Assembly: GCF_028293085.1 (NCBI RefSeq)
Contig: NZ_JAQGLC010000200.1
Location: 1-48,931, forward strand
Source of the DNA: Sphingomonas bacterium
GTDB lineage: Bacteria; Pseudomonadota; Alphaproteobacteria; Sphingomonadales; Sphingomonadaceae
Direction of reading: 5' to 3'
Length of the DNA: 48,931 nucleotides
The notes beneath the pieces are model-generated. The model ran no database searches. It saw nothing but the letters and a program-made list of their open reading frames with translations, and was not told where the DNA came from. A program made the translations under genes and the position numbers. This document shows positions 29,743 through 39,103 of the stretch, piece after piece (position 1 is the first letter of the stretch; the number at the start of each line of letters is the position of its first letter).

Positions 29743-30015
29743 TATCCGTATATCGGCCGCGAAATCAAAGGCGACGTGCCGTCGGGCCCGCCATCGCCCA
29801 TATCAACCCGATGGCCTCGAACGAAGCCATCTCGCTGGCGTCCATGGCGATGCCATCAACGCAATTCTCGCCGCGGCCGGATACAACAGGTGTGCCCGTC
29901 CAGATTATCGCCCTTTCCCATAGCCTGCTTAAAATGGCTCGCTGTTGCGACTATCGCTGAGCCGCCTACAGCGTACGCGCGCTATTGAACGGGTGGCATA
30001 AGGGCCAAACCTGAT

Positions 30016-30043
30016 TTGATCATAAAGCTGCCGTTTCCATAAT
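30016..30043 (+). promoter_or_regulatory. Possible promoter of the biosynthetic operon
   Basis: TTGATC (30016-30021) and CATAAT (30038-30043) are 16 bases apart and about 60 bases before the first gene. A vegetative promoter by resemblance only. Confidence 0.3.
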
Positions 30044-30102
30044 TGCGCGACCAATCGGTCGTCGCATCGACTCTTGATCGACCGTGCGGCTAAGGCCGGT
30101 CA

Positions 30103-32787
30103 ATGTCGATGCTGACCGAACATGAGAGTAGGGGCGACTCCTCCGTCCGCGCAGCTGTTCGACGCCTCAATTTTCTGTACCAGGACGGGCTGACTCTCGC
30201 CGCGACGCTGCGCGGGATGGAGGCGGCGGGGGTGCTCCAGCCCGACGGTGGTTCTGCCTTCACGGTTGGCGATACGCTGCCCAGGTCGACGCCAGCGGCG
30301 CTCGCGCACCTGCGGATCGGGTTCCACACCCTTACCCAGGCGGGGTGGCTCCGGTCGATGCCGAAATCGACGCCGGAAACAGGAATTCTCGACTGGTCGG
30401 CCACCGGCAGATCGGTACTGGCGCATGTGCCGATCTACGTTCGACTGGGTGACTATATCGCCCGTTTTGCCGGCAGCCGCGCCGACTCCTGGTCGCAACC
30501 CTGGGATCAGGATCTCCAGAGCACGTTTTGCGGCCTGACCTTACTCGCCGATGCTCGTTGGGATCTGGGCATTTTTCCCGACAATTACGGTTCGATCGTG
30601 ACCGCCCACCTCGACGGTGCGCTTGCGATTCCAGCCTTGTTGTGGATGGAGGCCGAAGGGCGGTTGCAGGCTACGGGTCCCGTGTTGCCGGTGGGGGCCT
30701 TCGGCGGCGCCCTTGCCCGGCTGCTCCATGTGCTCGGCTGGGTGACTCCGGACCTGGGTTGGACTGCGCATGGGCGGGAGAGCCTGTCCTTTGTCCCGCA
30801 TCTCGGCCTCGCGGGTTCCTATCTTCCTCTCCTCGCGCAATTACCGAAACTCTATACCGGCACGGGCGACGACACGCCCATCGACATGGCGGACGGTGGT
30901 GAATGGCACGTGCAACGCGCGCTCAACGTCCGTGCGAGCACCGCCGCCCATCGACGCTATTTCGCCGACGCCGAAATGATCATCGCGTCGGTGTTCGACC
31001 GCGTACCAATCGCTTCGCAGCCGCGCTTCGTGCTGGATGTCGGGTGCGGGGATGGTGCGTGGCTGGCGCGGATCGGCGATCTTGTCGCGCGAGCGACGCT
31101 GCGCGGTCGTCATCTCGACGAGTACCCGCTGCTGCTGGTTGGCGCCGATCCGTCGCCGGTGGCACTCGATCGCGCACGGGCGACGTTGGCGTCGGTACCC
31201 GCCGATGCACTGTTGTTGCCGGGTGATGTCGTCGATCCGGATGCGATCCGCGACATGCTTGCCGGCCATGGGCTGACGATGAAGGACGGATTGCATCTTC
31301 ACGCTTTCGTCGATCACGATCGCAGCCTGCGCAACGCCTTCCAGATGGAGGCGGGCGCCCCGGAGGAAAGCCCTTATCTCGACGATCTTGGCGAAGGGGT
31401 CGGCGAGGCCGCGGTGGAAGTCGATCTTGCCGCGCATCTCGCGCGCTGGGTCCCCCATGTGGGTCGACACGGCATGATCATGCTGGAAGGTCACAGTGTG
31501 GCGCCTGCGGTGGCTGCGCGTCACCAGGGCGCGCTTCATGCGATCGCCTTCGAAGCCTATCATCGCTATTCGCGGCAATATCCGATCGCCCGTCACGCCT
31601 TTGTCCGCGCGCTGCGGCTTTCGGGCCTGCGCCGCACCGCGACGGGTGCGCGTCATTATCCGACGAGCCGGCCCTTTGTTTCGGTGAGTATCGACCACCT
31701 GTTGCCGGGAGGGGGTGCCGATCTCCTGCCCGGTTTGGGGCGGGGTGAACCGCGTGCCGACAGCTGGGTTCCGGACCCCGCGATCGACCTCACCGACGGC
31801 CGCGCGTTGCACGCGTTGCTCTATGAGGGCGGCGACCTGCGCTATCCTCGCTTATGGTGCGCGGCGCCCACGGGGGAGATCGTGACGGCAGCGATTGGGG
31901 CAATCGAGGCGCGGCTCGCGATACTCGGCCCCGGCGATGTGCTGCGGGTCTGCGACTATGGGACCGGCACTGGCCTCGCCGCGATCGAGTTGCTCAAGGC
32001 CTGCCGGGAGCGGGGAATCGACGACCTGCTTGCACAGCGCGGCGCAACACTCGAGGTGCATCTGCTCGACATTCCGTCGAGCTGGTTTGCGCAAGGACAC
32101 GCGCTTCTCGGAGACTGCAGCTGGACTCGATTCCACGCGCTGACCGGCGCCGATGGCCGCTTCCGTCCGCTGCTCGAGGTGACCGAGGGCGAGCGGATGG
32201 ACGTGATCATGGCGAGCATGGTGTTTCACCTGATCAGGCCGCAAGCGCTCGACCGACTGGCGGCGGACCTCGCCGGCTTGCTAAAGCCGGACGGTCAGTT
32301 GTTCTGGAACACGCCCGATCTGGGCCCGGCAGGCCCATGGGCAGCGCTTTTCCACGATCCCAATCGAGCGCTCCGCGCCCGCTGGAAGGCATTGCTGAGC
32401 GGGGCGCTGCCGGCCACGACGCCGGCACAACGCGCGGCCATCGCGCATGCTGGCCCGATCGACGATGCGCGTGCCGATCGCCGTATCCTGGCGCGGCCGC
32501 ATTCGGGGCAGGAAGTGGCGAATGCGTTGTCTGCTTGGTTTTGCGGATCGATCCGGACTCAACCGCACGAGATCGACGAGGCGGAAGTTCTCGACACACT
32601 TCGCGTTCCCTCGAACCAGGAGGAATTCCTTCCCGAAATCGCGGATCCCGCTATTCGCTGGGCCCTGATCGAAGAGCTGATGCGCGACGAGATCATTCCC
32701 GCCCTGCGCGCCGGGCCGGCGGGGGGCGCAGTCGGGTATCATGTGCACTGGACCTTCGGCGAATATCGGGTCCGCGATGACAGATAA
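30103..32787 (+). CDS. Tandem methyltransferase protein, AprA-like first half
   Basis: 894 residues with two SAM-dependent methyltransferase domains. Residues 1-300 form a helical/winged N-terminal region. The first Rossmann domain has motif I FVLDVGCGDGAW (309-320) and then HLHAFVDHD (398-406), LEGHSV (H464) and HRYSRQYPI (487-495). This pattern recalls the iron-dependent loading-module methyltransferases of AprA type in polyketide synthases, with the HxH/DHD cluster as candidate metal ligands. The second domain has VCDYGTGTGLAAIEL (616-630) and an acidic MDVIMASMVFHLI motif. AprA-type pairs build branched starter acyl units. No carrier domain or PKS is attached. First gene of a six-gene operon; overlaps the permease by 11 bases. 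Confidence 0.75.
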   Translation: MSMLTEHESRGDSSVRAAVRRLNFLYQDGLTLAATLRGMEAAGVLQPDGGSAFTVGDTLPRSTPAALAHLRIGFHTLTQAGWLRSMPKSTPETGILDWSATGRSVLAHVPIYVRLGDYIARFAGSRADSWSQPWDQDLQSTFCGLTLLADARWDLGIFPDNYGSIVTAHLDGALAIPALLWMEAEGRLQATGPVLPVGAFGGALARLLHVLGWVTPDLGWTAHGRESLSFVPHLGLAGSYLPLLAQLPKLYTGTGDDTPIDMADGGEWHVQRALNVRASTAAHRRYFADAEMIIASVFDRVPIASQPRFVLDVGCGDGAWLARIGDLVARATLRGRHLDEYPLLLVGADPSPVALDRARATLASVPADALLLPGDVVDPDAIRDMLAGHGLTMKDGLHLHAFVDHDRSLRNAFQMEAGAPEESPYLDDLGEGVGEAAVEVDLAAHLARWVPHVGRHGMIMLEGHSVAPAVAARHQGALHAIAFEAYHRYSRQYPIARHAFVRALRLSGLRRTATGARHYPTSRPFVSVSIDHLLPGGGADLLPGLGRGEPRADSWVPDPAIDLTDGRALHALLYEGGDLRYPRLWCAAPTGEIVTAAIGAIEARLAILGPGDVLRVCDYGTGTGLAAIELLKACRERGIDDLLAQRGATLEVHLLDIPSSWFAQGHALLGDCSWTRFHALTGADGRFRPLLEVTEGERMDVIMASMVFHLIRPQALDRLAADLAGLLKPDGQLFWNTPDLGPAGPWAALFHDPNRALRARWKALLSGALPATTPAQRAAIAHAGPIDDARADRRILARPHSGQEVANALSAWFCGSIRTQPHEIDEAEVLDTLRVPSNQEEFLPEIADPAIRWALIEELMRDEIIPALRAGPAGGAVGYHVHWTFGEYRVRDDR

Positions 32788-33670
32788 GCCCATCAAGGAG
32801 CGGCCAGCGACCTTGCATCGCCCCGGGGTATCGTTGACCGCCACGGCCATGGCGGAAACCATCTATACTGCGGATCCGGAACTGCAGCACCCGCTGCGCT
32901 TCCTGGCCGCGGCCGGCGTCGATCTGCGCGGCGCATTCCCGGTGGCGTGGCATCTGTTCCGACGAAACCTCAGGGTCACCTATCGTCGTTCCTTCCTGGG
33001 GTATCTGTGGCTGTTCCTGCCGATGGCGACGACGGCTTTATTGTGCCTTTACCTCCAGTCGCGCCGTATCGTCACGGTTGGCGAAACGGGCATGCCCTAC
33101 GCTCTTTTCGTGCTGACCGGCATGACGTTCTGGCAATTCTTCGTGGAGGCACTCAATGCGCCGGCACAGCGGCTCAAGGTCGAGCGGCAACTGATCACCC
33201 GGAGTCGCGTGCCGCATGAGGCGTTGATGATGGCCGGCGCGCTCGAGGCCGTACTCAACGTGCTCGTCAGGCTGGTCGTGGTGGTGCCCCTGTTACTGAT
33301 CAATCAGGTTCTTGACGGCACGAGCCTCTACCTGCTGCCCGCAACGCTCGCGGCGTTGCTTCTGCTCGGAACGGGCGGTGGCCTGCTGATCGCGCCGCTC
33401 GGTCTGCTCTATGACGATGTTGGTCGAGCCACCGCGATGATCACCGGTTTCTGGTTCTTCCTGTCACCCATTCTCTATCCGATCCCGCCCGGTGGCATCG
33501 CTACCCTGAATCCCGTGACGCCGCTGATCGACGCAGCGCGTGCGAGCCTGACCGGCGGCACCGTCGGTCCGGCCTTCTTCATCGTCACCTTGATCGCGAT
33601 TGCCCTGACCGTGTTCGGCTGGCTATTGTATCGCCTGGCCCAGCCGCATGTGATCGCGCGCCTCGGATGA
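32777..33670 (+). CDS. ABC-2 type transporter permease (Wzm-like)
   Basis: 297 residues from MTDKPIKERP, starting inside the end of the methyltransferase gene. The cytoplasmic lead WHLFRRNLRVTYRRSFLGYL is typical of polysaccharide and glycolipid exporters (Wzm/TagG), followed by six membrane helices and FFLSPILYPI. It pairs with the Wzt-like ATPase at 36823. Together they should move a lipid-linked or amphipathic product out of the cytoplasm. Its stop overlaps the next start (ATGA). Confidence 0.9.
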   Translation: MTDKPIKERPATLHRPGVSLTATAMAETIYTADPELQHPLRFLAAAGVDLRGAFPVAWHLFRRNLRVTYRRSFLGYLWLFLPMATTALLCLYLQSRRIVTVGETGMPYALFVLTGMTFWQFFVEALNAPAQRLKVERQLITRSRVPHEALMMAGALEAVLNVLVRLVVVVPLLLINQVLDGTSLYLLPATLAALLLLGTGGGLLIAPLGLLYDDVGRATAMITGFWFFLSPILYPIPPGGIATLNPVTPLIDAARASLTGGTVGPAFFIVTLIAIALTVFGWLLYRLAQPHVIARLG

Positions 33671-35859
33671 ATCTCGCCGCACAGTTGATCGATCGGGCGC
33701 GCAGACGGTGGCCGCGGGCACGGCAATCATCAGGCCATTCGTCAGGCCTGTTGTTCGTCTTTCAGGGGCGGCAGGGCTTTCGCATTGGCATGGGACACGG
33801 GCTCTACGCCGCCGAGCCCGTGTTCCGGGCGAGCGTCGATCGATGTGCGCGCGTCATCGAGGACCGGTTGGGCGTCGATCTTGCCGCGGGCTTCCACGAC
33901 GCCGATGCGGCACGGCGTGCCCATGAACATGAATTCCACTCGATCCTGACTCACGGCCTGCTGCACATCGGTCTCGCCGAGCTCTGGCGATCAAAAGGGG
34001 TCGAGCCGGGCGCGACCGTCGGGCTCAGTCTGGGCGAGATCACGTCGACGGTCGCGGCGGGGATGCTGACTCCGGTAGAGGCGATCACGGTGGTCCAGGC
34101 CGCGGCGCACTGGGACGAGCGGCTGCTCGCCCATGGTAAATTGCTGTTGCTCGAGGCCGATCTGGCGACGGCAATGGCGGCGTGCCGTGACAGCCCCGCC
34201 TCGCTCGAATGCTTCGCTGAATATGGCCCTGCGACCACAATTGTGTTCTGCGCGGCCGACGATGTCGCGGTCATCTCTGCGTTTCTCGGGGGGCGCCGCA
34301 TCGCGCATCAGGTGCATCGCGGCGACTATGCCTATCACACGCCGCGCTTTGCGAATTGCAAGGAGCAGATCCTTATGGATCTCGCCCACCTGCGCCCAAA
34401 GCCTCAGAACTTTCCCTATTATTCTTCGCTTGCGGGCGGGCTGTTGCCCGCGACCGCCTTCACTGACGCGCGATACTGGTACTGGATGCTGGCACAGCCG
34501 GTATGGTTCAATACCGCGTTCGAGGCGGCGCTGTCGGACGGCTATGGCGTGGTGCTCAACATCGGCCCGCACCCGTCGCTCGATCCCTATCTTCGGGCGG
34601 CTGCCGCCAAGCTTGGCAAGACGCCCCTGTTTCTCAATTCGCTTCAGGATGACGAGTCCGAAGAAATTACCTTCGGACGGTCGCTCGATCGGCTTCGCAC
34701 GCTCGGGCTGGTCCGGCCAGTTGCCAGCGGGCGCGGCCTGGATCATCACGTGGCTCCGGACACCGTTGATTTCGGGTCCGAGGGGGCAATCCGCGATCCC
34801 TATCCGCTGCTGGAAGGCTTGCGAGCACAGGGGCCGGTACATTTCCTGCCGCGACACGGCTATTGGCTCGCGCTCGGTCATCAGGAGGTGTCCGCGGCGC
34901 TGCGCCGCCCCGACTTGTTCACCAGCGCGCCTGGAGCCGGCCTGGACCCGGTCTTGCTCGCGGCCCCACCCGAGCACCATGCGCGCGCGCGTCGGATCGT
35001 CGCGAATAATTTACGCCCCGAACAGGAGGTTGGTCCCGAAGCGATCGCGATCGCCGATCATTTGCTCGACCGTCCCGACATATCCGGGCGGCTCGATCTT
35101 GTGGGCGACTTTGCCGTGCCCCTGTCGGAAAAGGTCGCGGCGCGGTTCTTCGGCCTGACCGAGGCCGATTTCGCGGCAATCTCACAGATTGTCGGCGCCG
35201 ATCGCTATGGTCTCGCTTATGTTCCTGCCCTGCAGGCGTGGTTTGCGCGCTATGCCGAGGACGGCAGGCCCGATACCCTGCTCGCACGGATGACGGGGGG
35301 CGCCGGCGACCGCTTCACCGCCGCCGAAGCCGCGAGCATTCTTACGCTGATGTGGGTGGCAGGCACCACGACGAGCGGCATGCTGATCGCCTCGGCCGCG
35401 AAGATCCTGCTCTACCAGCCCGACGTTCGCGCGGAGGTCATCGAGCATCCGGGGCTGATCTCGGATCTGATCGAGGAAACGTTGCGGATCGAGCCGCCCG
35501 AGCAGACGGTGTGGCGCCGCACCAGCGCCGAAGCGTCGCTTGGCGGCGTGACGATACCCGCTGGCGCCGAGGTCAGGCTGAGCCTGGCCGCGGCGAACCG
35601 CGATCCGCGGCACTTCGCGGATGCCGCCAGCTTCATGCTGCAACGAAAGCCCGCGCATCTGGCGTTTGGCGGTGGCTTGCACCACTGCATTGGCGCCGGG
35701 CTGGCCCGGCTGACGGCGCGGATCGCGCTCGAGCGGCTGCTGCTTCACGTACCTCACATGCGACCGGAACTGCCGATCAACCGATTGCGCTATGCCGCAT
35801 CGGACCATTTCCGGGCGCTCGCCGCGCTCGGGATACTGACGGCGGGGCACTCGTCATGA
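33667..35859 (+). CDS. Acyltransferase-cytochrome P450 fusion protein
   Basis: 730 residues in one unbroken frame. Residues 28-330 are a FabD/PKS-type acyltransferase: GLSLGEI with nucleophile S121, YHTP with H224, and NIGPHPSL. The usual GQGSQ is altered to QGRQG, and the position 25 after the serine, an Arg that holds the malonyl carboxylate in FabD, is Ala146, so a non-carboxylated acyl group is likely. Residues 360-725 are a P450: ExxR (E604-R607), heme motif FGGGLHHCIG (Cys674), I helix AGTTTS with the usual acid replaced by Thr568. The two halves probably load and hydroxylate an acyl chain. I know of no characterised enzyme with this layout. Translation is coupled to the permease. Confidence 0.85.
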   Translation: MNLAAQLIDRARRRWPRARQSSGHSSGLLFVFQGRQGFRIGMGHGLYAAEPVFRASVDRCARVIEDRLGVDLAAGFHDADAARRAHEHEFHSILTHGLLHIGLAELWRSKGVEPGATVGLSLGEITSTVAAGMLTPVEAITVVQAAAHWDERLLAHGKLLLLEADLATAMAACRDSPASLECFAEYGPATTIVFCAADDVAVISAFLGGRRIAHQVHRGDYAYHTPRFANCKEQILMDLAHLRPKPQNFPYYSSLAGGLLPATAFTDARYWYWMLAQPVWFNTAFEAALSDGYGVVLNIGPHPSLDPYLRAAAAKLGKTPLFLNSLQDDESEEITFGRSLDRLRTLGLVRPVASGRGLDHHVAPDTVDFGSEGAIRDPYPLLEGLRAQGPVHFLPRHGYWLALGHQEVSAALRRPDLFTSAPGAGLDPVLLAAPPEHHARARRIVANNLRPEQEVGPEAIAIADHLLDRPDISGRLDLVGDFAVPLSEKVAARFFGLTEADFAAISQIVGADRYGLAYVPALQAWFARYAEDGRPDTLLARMTGGAGDRFTAAEAASILTLMWVAGTTTSGMLIASAAKILLYQPDVRAEVIEHPGLISDLIEETLRIEPPEQTVWRRTSAEASLGGVTIPAGAEVRLSLAAANRDPRHFADAASFMLQRKPAHLAFGGGLHHCIGAGLARLTARIALERLLLHVPHMRPELPINRLRYAASDHFRALAALGILTAGHSS

Positions 35860-35896
35860 TAGGTTGGCCGAGCTGCCTTGACGACAGGAAGCGCAG

Positions 35897-36823
35897 ATGA
35901 AGCAGATTTTGGTCGATCCAGCCCGCCAGGCGGAATTGATCGGGCGGGGCTTCACGACCGTCCCGTTATTCTCAGCTGATGAGGTGGCGACGCTCCTGGA
36001 CGCCTTTTCCCGGCTACGCCCGGATGATCGGTCGTCCGCCCGGGCTGGAAAACCGGCCAGCGGGTATCATACGACGATCCTCGATTCCGATTTCGACAAG
36101 AAGCGCGGCGCGAACGCGATCATCAGTGGACTGGCACGCCGGCATATCGATGAGATCCTTGTCGGTTACCGCGTCGTTACGAGTGGTTTTCTGGTCAAGG
36201 AACCGGCCGGAGGGCCGCTGAACCTCCACCGCGACTGGACGATGACCGAGCGGGTCGACGATATCGGCCTCAATATCTGGAGCCCGCTGATCGATGTCGA
36301 CGAGGACAATGGTGCGCTGCGTTTTCTCCCGGGCAGCCACCGGCTGGTGCCCAATATCGAAGGGCCAAACCTCCCTTTCTATTTTCAGGGCTATGGCCCC
36401 GACCTTGGAGAGCATAGCGTGCTCGTGCCGCTCAAGGCGGGCGAGGCGGTGATCTTCGACACAACGATCCTGCACGGATCGAGCACCAATGCGTCGGATC
36501 GGGTGCGCCCTGCGGTGGCATCATTTTGCGTCCCGCAGGATTCGCGGGTCGTCCTTCACCGGCTCGATATGGCATCCGGCGCGATCGAGCGCTTCGACAT
36601 GGAAGATGACGCCTATGTCGAGCATGGCGGCGATGATTTCTACGGGGGTGCGATTCGTCGTCCACGGCTGGCCCCGGTGACGAACCGGAACCGCAAGGTC
36701 TCCCGCCCGGAGTTCGACGCGTTGCTGGCGAAGGGCGATATGATCCGACGCCGCTTCTATGCGGAGCGGCCGACCCTGGCAGGGTGGTTGCGGTCGGCAT
36801 TCGATCGTGCGTCTCCGTCCTGA
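35897..36823 (+). CDS. Phytanoyl-CoA dioxygenase family (PhyH) oxygenase
   Basis: 308 residues with an AGGAAG SD. The facial triad of Fe(II)/2-oxoglutarate enzymes is visible: HRD (H111, D113) and a distal His in TTILHGSS (H193), with R204 placed to bind 2-oxoglutarate. The FLPGSHRLVPN block is typical of PhyH proteins, which hydroxylate or halogenate small molecules; the Asp of the triad is kept, so this is a hydroxylase rather than a halogenase. It follows the P450 fusion by 37 bases and its stop overlaps the ATPase start. Confidence 0.9.
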   Translation: MKQILVDPARQAELIGRGFTTVPLFSADEVATLLDAFSRLRPDDRSSARAGKPASGYHTTILDSDFDKKRGANAIISGLARRHIDEILVGYRVVTSGFLVKEPAGGPLNLHRDWTMTERVDDIGLNIWSPLIDVDEDNGALRFLPGSHRLVPNIEGPNLPFYFQGYGPDLGEHSVLVPLKAGEAVIFDTTILHGSSTNASDRVRPAVASFCVPQDSRVVLHRLDMASGAIERFDMEDDAYVEHGGDDFYGGAIRRPRLAPVTNRNRKVSRPEFDALLAKGDMIRRRFYAERPTLAGWLRSAFDRASPS

Positions 36824-38034
36824 TGGCCCAGCCGCTGTTGTCCGTTTCCGGCCTGTCCAAGAAATATTGCCGGTCGCTCAAACGCGACCTGCGCTACGGC
36901 GTCGCCGATATCGCCGCCGAGCTATTCCCTCGCCGACGACCTTATGGCCTCAGACCCGCTGAATTCTGGGTGCTCGACGATATCTCGTTCACGCTCGATC
37001 CTGGCCAGTCGCTGGCGGTGATCGGCCCCAACGGTGCCGGCAAGACGACATTGTTGAAGCTGCTGTTCGGGCTCATCAAGCCCGATCGCGGCGAGATTCG
37101 ACGGCACGGACGGCTGGAAGCCGTGCTCGAACTTGGTGCAGGATTCAATCCGGTGCTGACGGGGCGCGAGAATGTGGAGATCGGTGCGGCGCTTCATGGC
37201 CTCCACGGCGGCGCCGCGCGAGGGCTGCTCGACGAGGTCGTCGCCTTTGCCGAAATCGCCGAGGCGATCGATGCGCCGGTCCAGACGCTCAGTTCGGGGA
37301 TGCGCGCCCGGCTCGCTTTCAGCCTGGCCGCGTGCCTCAGTCCCGACATCCTGCTGGTCGACGAGGCGCTGGCGGTTGGCGATATCGCCTTCCAGCGAAA
37401 ATGCGTCGCCCGGATGCGCACCTATCTGGCACAGGGCGGTGCGCTGATCTTCGTATCGCACAGCGCGTTCCAGGTGCAGGCGGTGTGTGACATCGGCATT
37501 CTGCTCGAAAAAGGCCGGATCGCCTTTGCCGGAACCGCGGTCGAGACGCTCAACCGCATGTTCGAAACGGTATCGCTGCCTGCTGATGCAGCGCCGCCAT
37601 CGATGCGCCGCGACGTGCCGGTTTCGATCAACGCGGTCCAGGCACGCCCCGTGAACGGGGGCCCGGTAATGACCGGCGCGCCAGTCGATATTGTCCTGTC
37701 GTATAGCAGCGAAGTGGAAGTCCCCGCGACCTGGGGTTTCGTGATCATGACCGGCGACCAATGGGTCTGCGTCACCGGCGCCTTCCGCGACACGCCGATG
37801 ATAATCGGACGCGGTTCGGGAGAGCTGCGCTGCCGAATCGATCGCTTCCCGTTGATGCCCGGCCGCTACGTCATTCGCGCGGCGATCGGCGAGCCCGATA
37901 CGTTGCAGCCACTCGCCGCGATCGGGTGGCACCAGGGCGGTGTCCCGCTCCACGTCCAGGGCAATGCGGACGCGTTGCTCAATACGCAGCAGCAGCTGAA
38001 CCAGCTCGTGGCGCTAAACGCGACATGGTCGTGA
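36823..38034 (+). CDS. ABC transporter ATPase, Wzt-like with C-terminal domain
   Basis: 403 residues; the ATG overlaps the PhyH stop (TGATG). The nucleotide-binding domain has Walker A GPNGAGKTT, signature LSSGMRARLAF and Walker B ILLVDEALAVGD, with the LELGAGFNPVLTGRENV block of the O-antigen/teichoic-acid export group. A C-terminal beta-sandwich of about 150 residues follows, as in Wzt proteins, where it recognises the cargo glycan cap. This suggests a product with a specific terminal group. It pairs with the permease at 32777. Confidence 0.93.
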   Translation: MAQPLLSVSGLSKKYCRSLKRDLRYGVADIAAELFPRRRPYGLRPAEFWVLDDISFTLDPGQSLAVIGPNGAGKTTLLKLLFGLIKPDRGEIRRHGRLEAVLELGAGFNPVLTGRENVEIGAALHGLHGGAARGLLDEVVAFAEIAEAIDAPVQTLSSGMRARLAFSLAACLSPDILLVDEALAVGDIAFQRKCVARMRTYLAQGGALIFVSHSAFQVQAVCDIGILLEKGRIAFAGTAVETLNRMFETVSLPADAAPPSMRRDVPVSINAVQARPVNGGPVMTGAPVDIVLSYSSEVEVPATWGFVIMTGDQWVCVTGAFRDTPMIIGRGSGELRCRIDRFPLMPGRYVIRAAIGEPDTLQPLAAIGWHQGGVPLHVQGNADALLNTQQQLNQLVALNATWS

Positions 38035-38044
38035 CCTGGCCGAG

Positions 38045-39103
38045 ATGCTGACCGCGTCCGACCAGGCGCGAGCGCTGATCCGCCGGCTGAACGCAACCCG
38101 GGCGGGCAGACTCGCACGCACGGTGCGCGCCGGCGACTGGTGGGATTTCAAGCTCGTCCCGATCCTGATGTTGTTTTACGCAAGTGCCGTCCGGCTCGAC
38201 GTGCCCATCGCGTCCCTCTGGCTGTCACTGGTCAGCCTGCTCGGCGCGCTTGTGCCGGGCGCTATCTATGTCAGCCTGATCAACGACCTGACTGACCTCG
38301 CCGAGGATCGGGCGGCGGGGAAGCCGAACCGGCTGGAAGGCGGCAAACGTTTTCGGGCCGTGGCCGGCATTCTGGCATGCCTCGCGGCGGGCGCCGGGTT
38401 CGCGGCGCTGTGGCGGAACGACATGTTGCTGCTGTGCCTCTACGGCGGCGCCTGGCTCTCCTTCACGCTGTATTCGGCCCCGCCGATCCGGTTGAAGGTG
38501 CGTGGCTTTGCCGGTCTGGTCGCGGACTCCGCCGGCGCCAACCTGTTCCCGGGCGTCCTCGCCGCCGCACTGGCAACGCGCGGTGCCGGGGCGGCGCAGG
38601 ATCCGCTCTGGCTCGCTACGGCGGGGTGCTGGATCTTCGCCTATGGCATCCGGGGGATTTTATGGCACGAGCTGGTCGATGCAGAAGCGGATCGGGCCGC
38701 CGGGGTCGGCACCTTTGTTCTCCGGCATGGTTCTCGGGGGGCGACGATTCTCGGCAAAGGCGTGGCGCTGCCGGTCGAGTTGGCGGCGCTGGCGTGGATG
38801 TTGTGGCAAGTCGCGGCGCTCGCGCCCATCCCGGCGCTCGCGCTCTATGCCTGGCTCGTTTACGCGCGGATCAGATGGTTCAGGCTCGAGGCGACCTTGC
38901 TGGAGCCGAAGCCGCGCGACATCTTCATCCCGCAGGAATATTATGACCTGTTCCTGCCGCTCGCGCTGCTTGTCGGCTCAGCGTTGCGCCATCCAGCCGA
39001 TTTGGCCGTTGTCGCTGCGCAGCTTTTGCTCTTCCCGCGCCGCGCCGCGCACCTGCTCGTCCAGATTCGACGACTCTATCACCGCGCGCGATCGAGGAAA
39101 TAA
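38045..39103 (+). CDS. UbiA family prenyltransferase
   Basis: 352 residues, mostly membrane helices. Both Asp-rich motifs of the family are present: NDLTDLAEDRAAGK (N80-K93) and DAEADRAAG (D212-G220), which bind the prenyl diphosphate through Mg. UbiA members prenylate aromatic rings, sugars or heme, and some are terpene cyclases; the acceptor here is unknown. It ends the rightward operon. Its last 25 bases overlap tail-to-tail with the sulfotransferase gene. Confidence 0.9.
   Translation: MLTASDQARALIRRLNATRAGRLARTVRAGDWWDFKLVPILMLFYASAVRLDVPIASLWLSLVSLLGALVPGAIYVSLINDLTDLAEDRAAGKPNRLEGGKRFRAVAGILACLAAGAGFAALWRNDMLLLCLYGGAWLSFTLYSAPPIRLKVRGFAGLVADSAGANLFPGVLAAALATRGAGAAQDPLWLATAGCWIFAYGIRGILWHELVDAEADRAAGVGTFVLRHGSRGATILGKGVALPVELAALAWMLWQVAALAPIPALALYAWLVYARIRWFRLEATLLEPKPRDIFIPQEYYDLFLPLALLVGSALRHPADLAVVAAQLLLFPRRAAHLLVQIRRLYHRARSRK

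Larger units (their letters stand above)
29045..30102. other. Gene-free junction region with integration scar
   Basis: No convincing coding region in 1058 bases. The first part is an AT-rich leader of the leftward TBDR. The middle holds GTGCCCCAA twice (29578-29600), a 7-bp inverted repeat (29604-29626), the 14-bp hairpin at 29630 and the tRNA-Thr 3' half at 29693. The last 300 bases are featureless apart from a possible promoter before 30103. Confidence 0.7.

Noticed and set aside
29501..29801. Short minus-strand frames over the tRNA fragment
   Set aside because: Their sequence (NRTRDLRFTKP type) is the antisense translation of the tRNA 3' end, a well-known false ORF.
36784..36822. Earlier start for the Wzt-like ATPase
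   Set aside because: The upstream ATG lies within the PhyH gene and has no SD; the TGATG overlap at 36821-36825 matches the coupling seen elsewhere in the operon.
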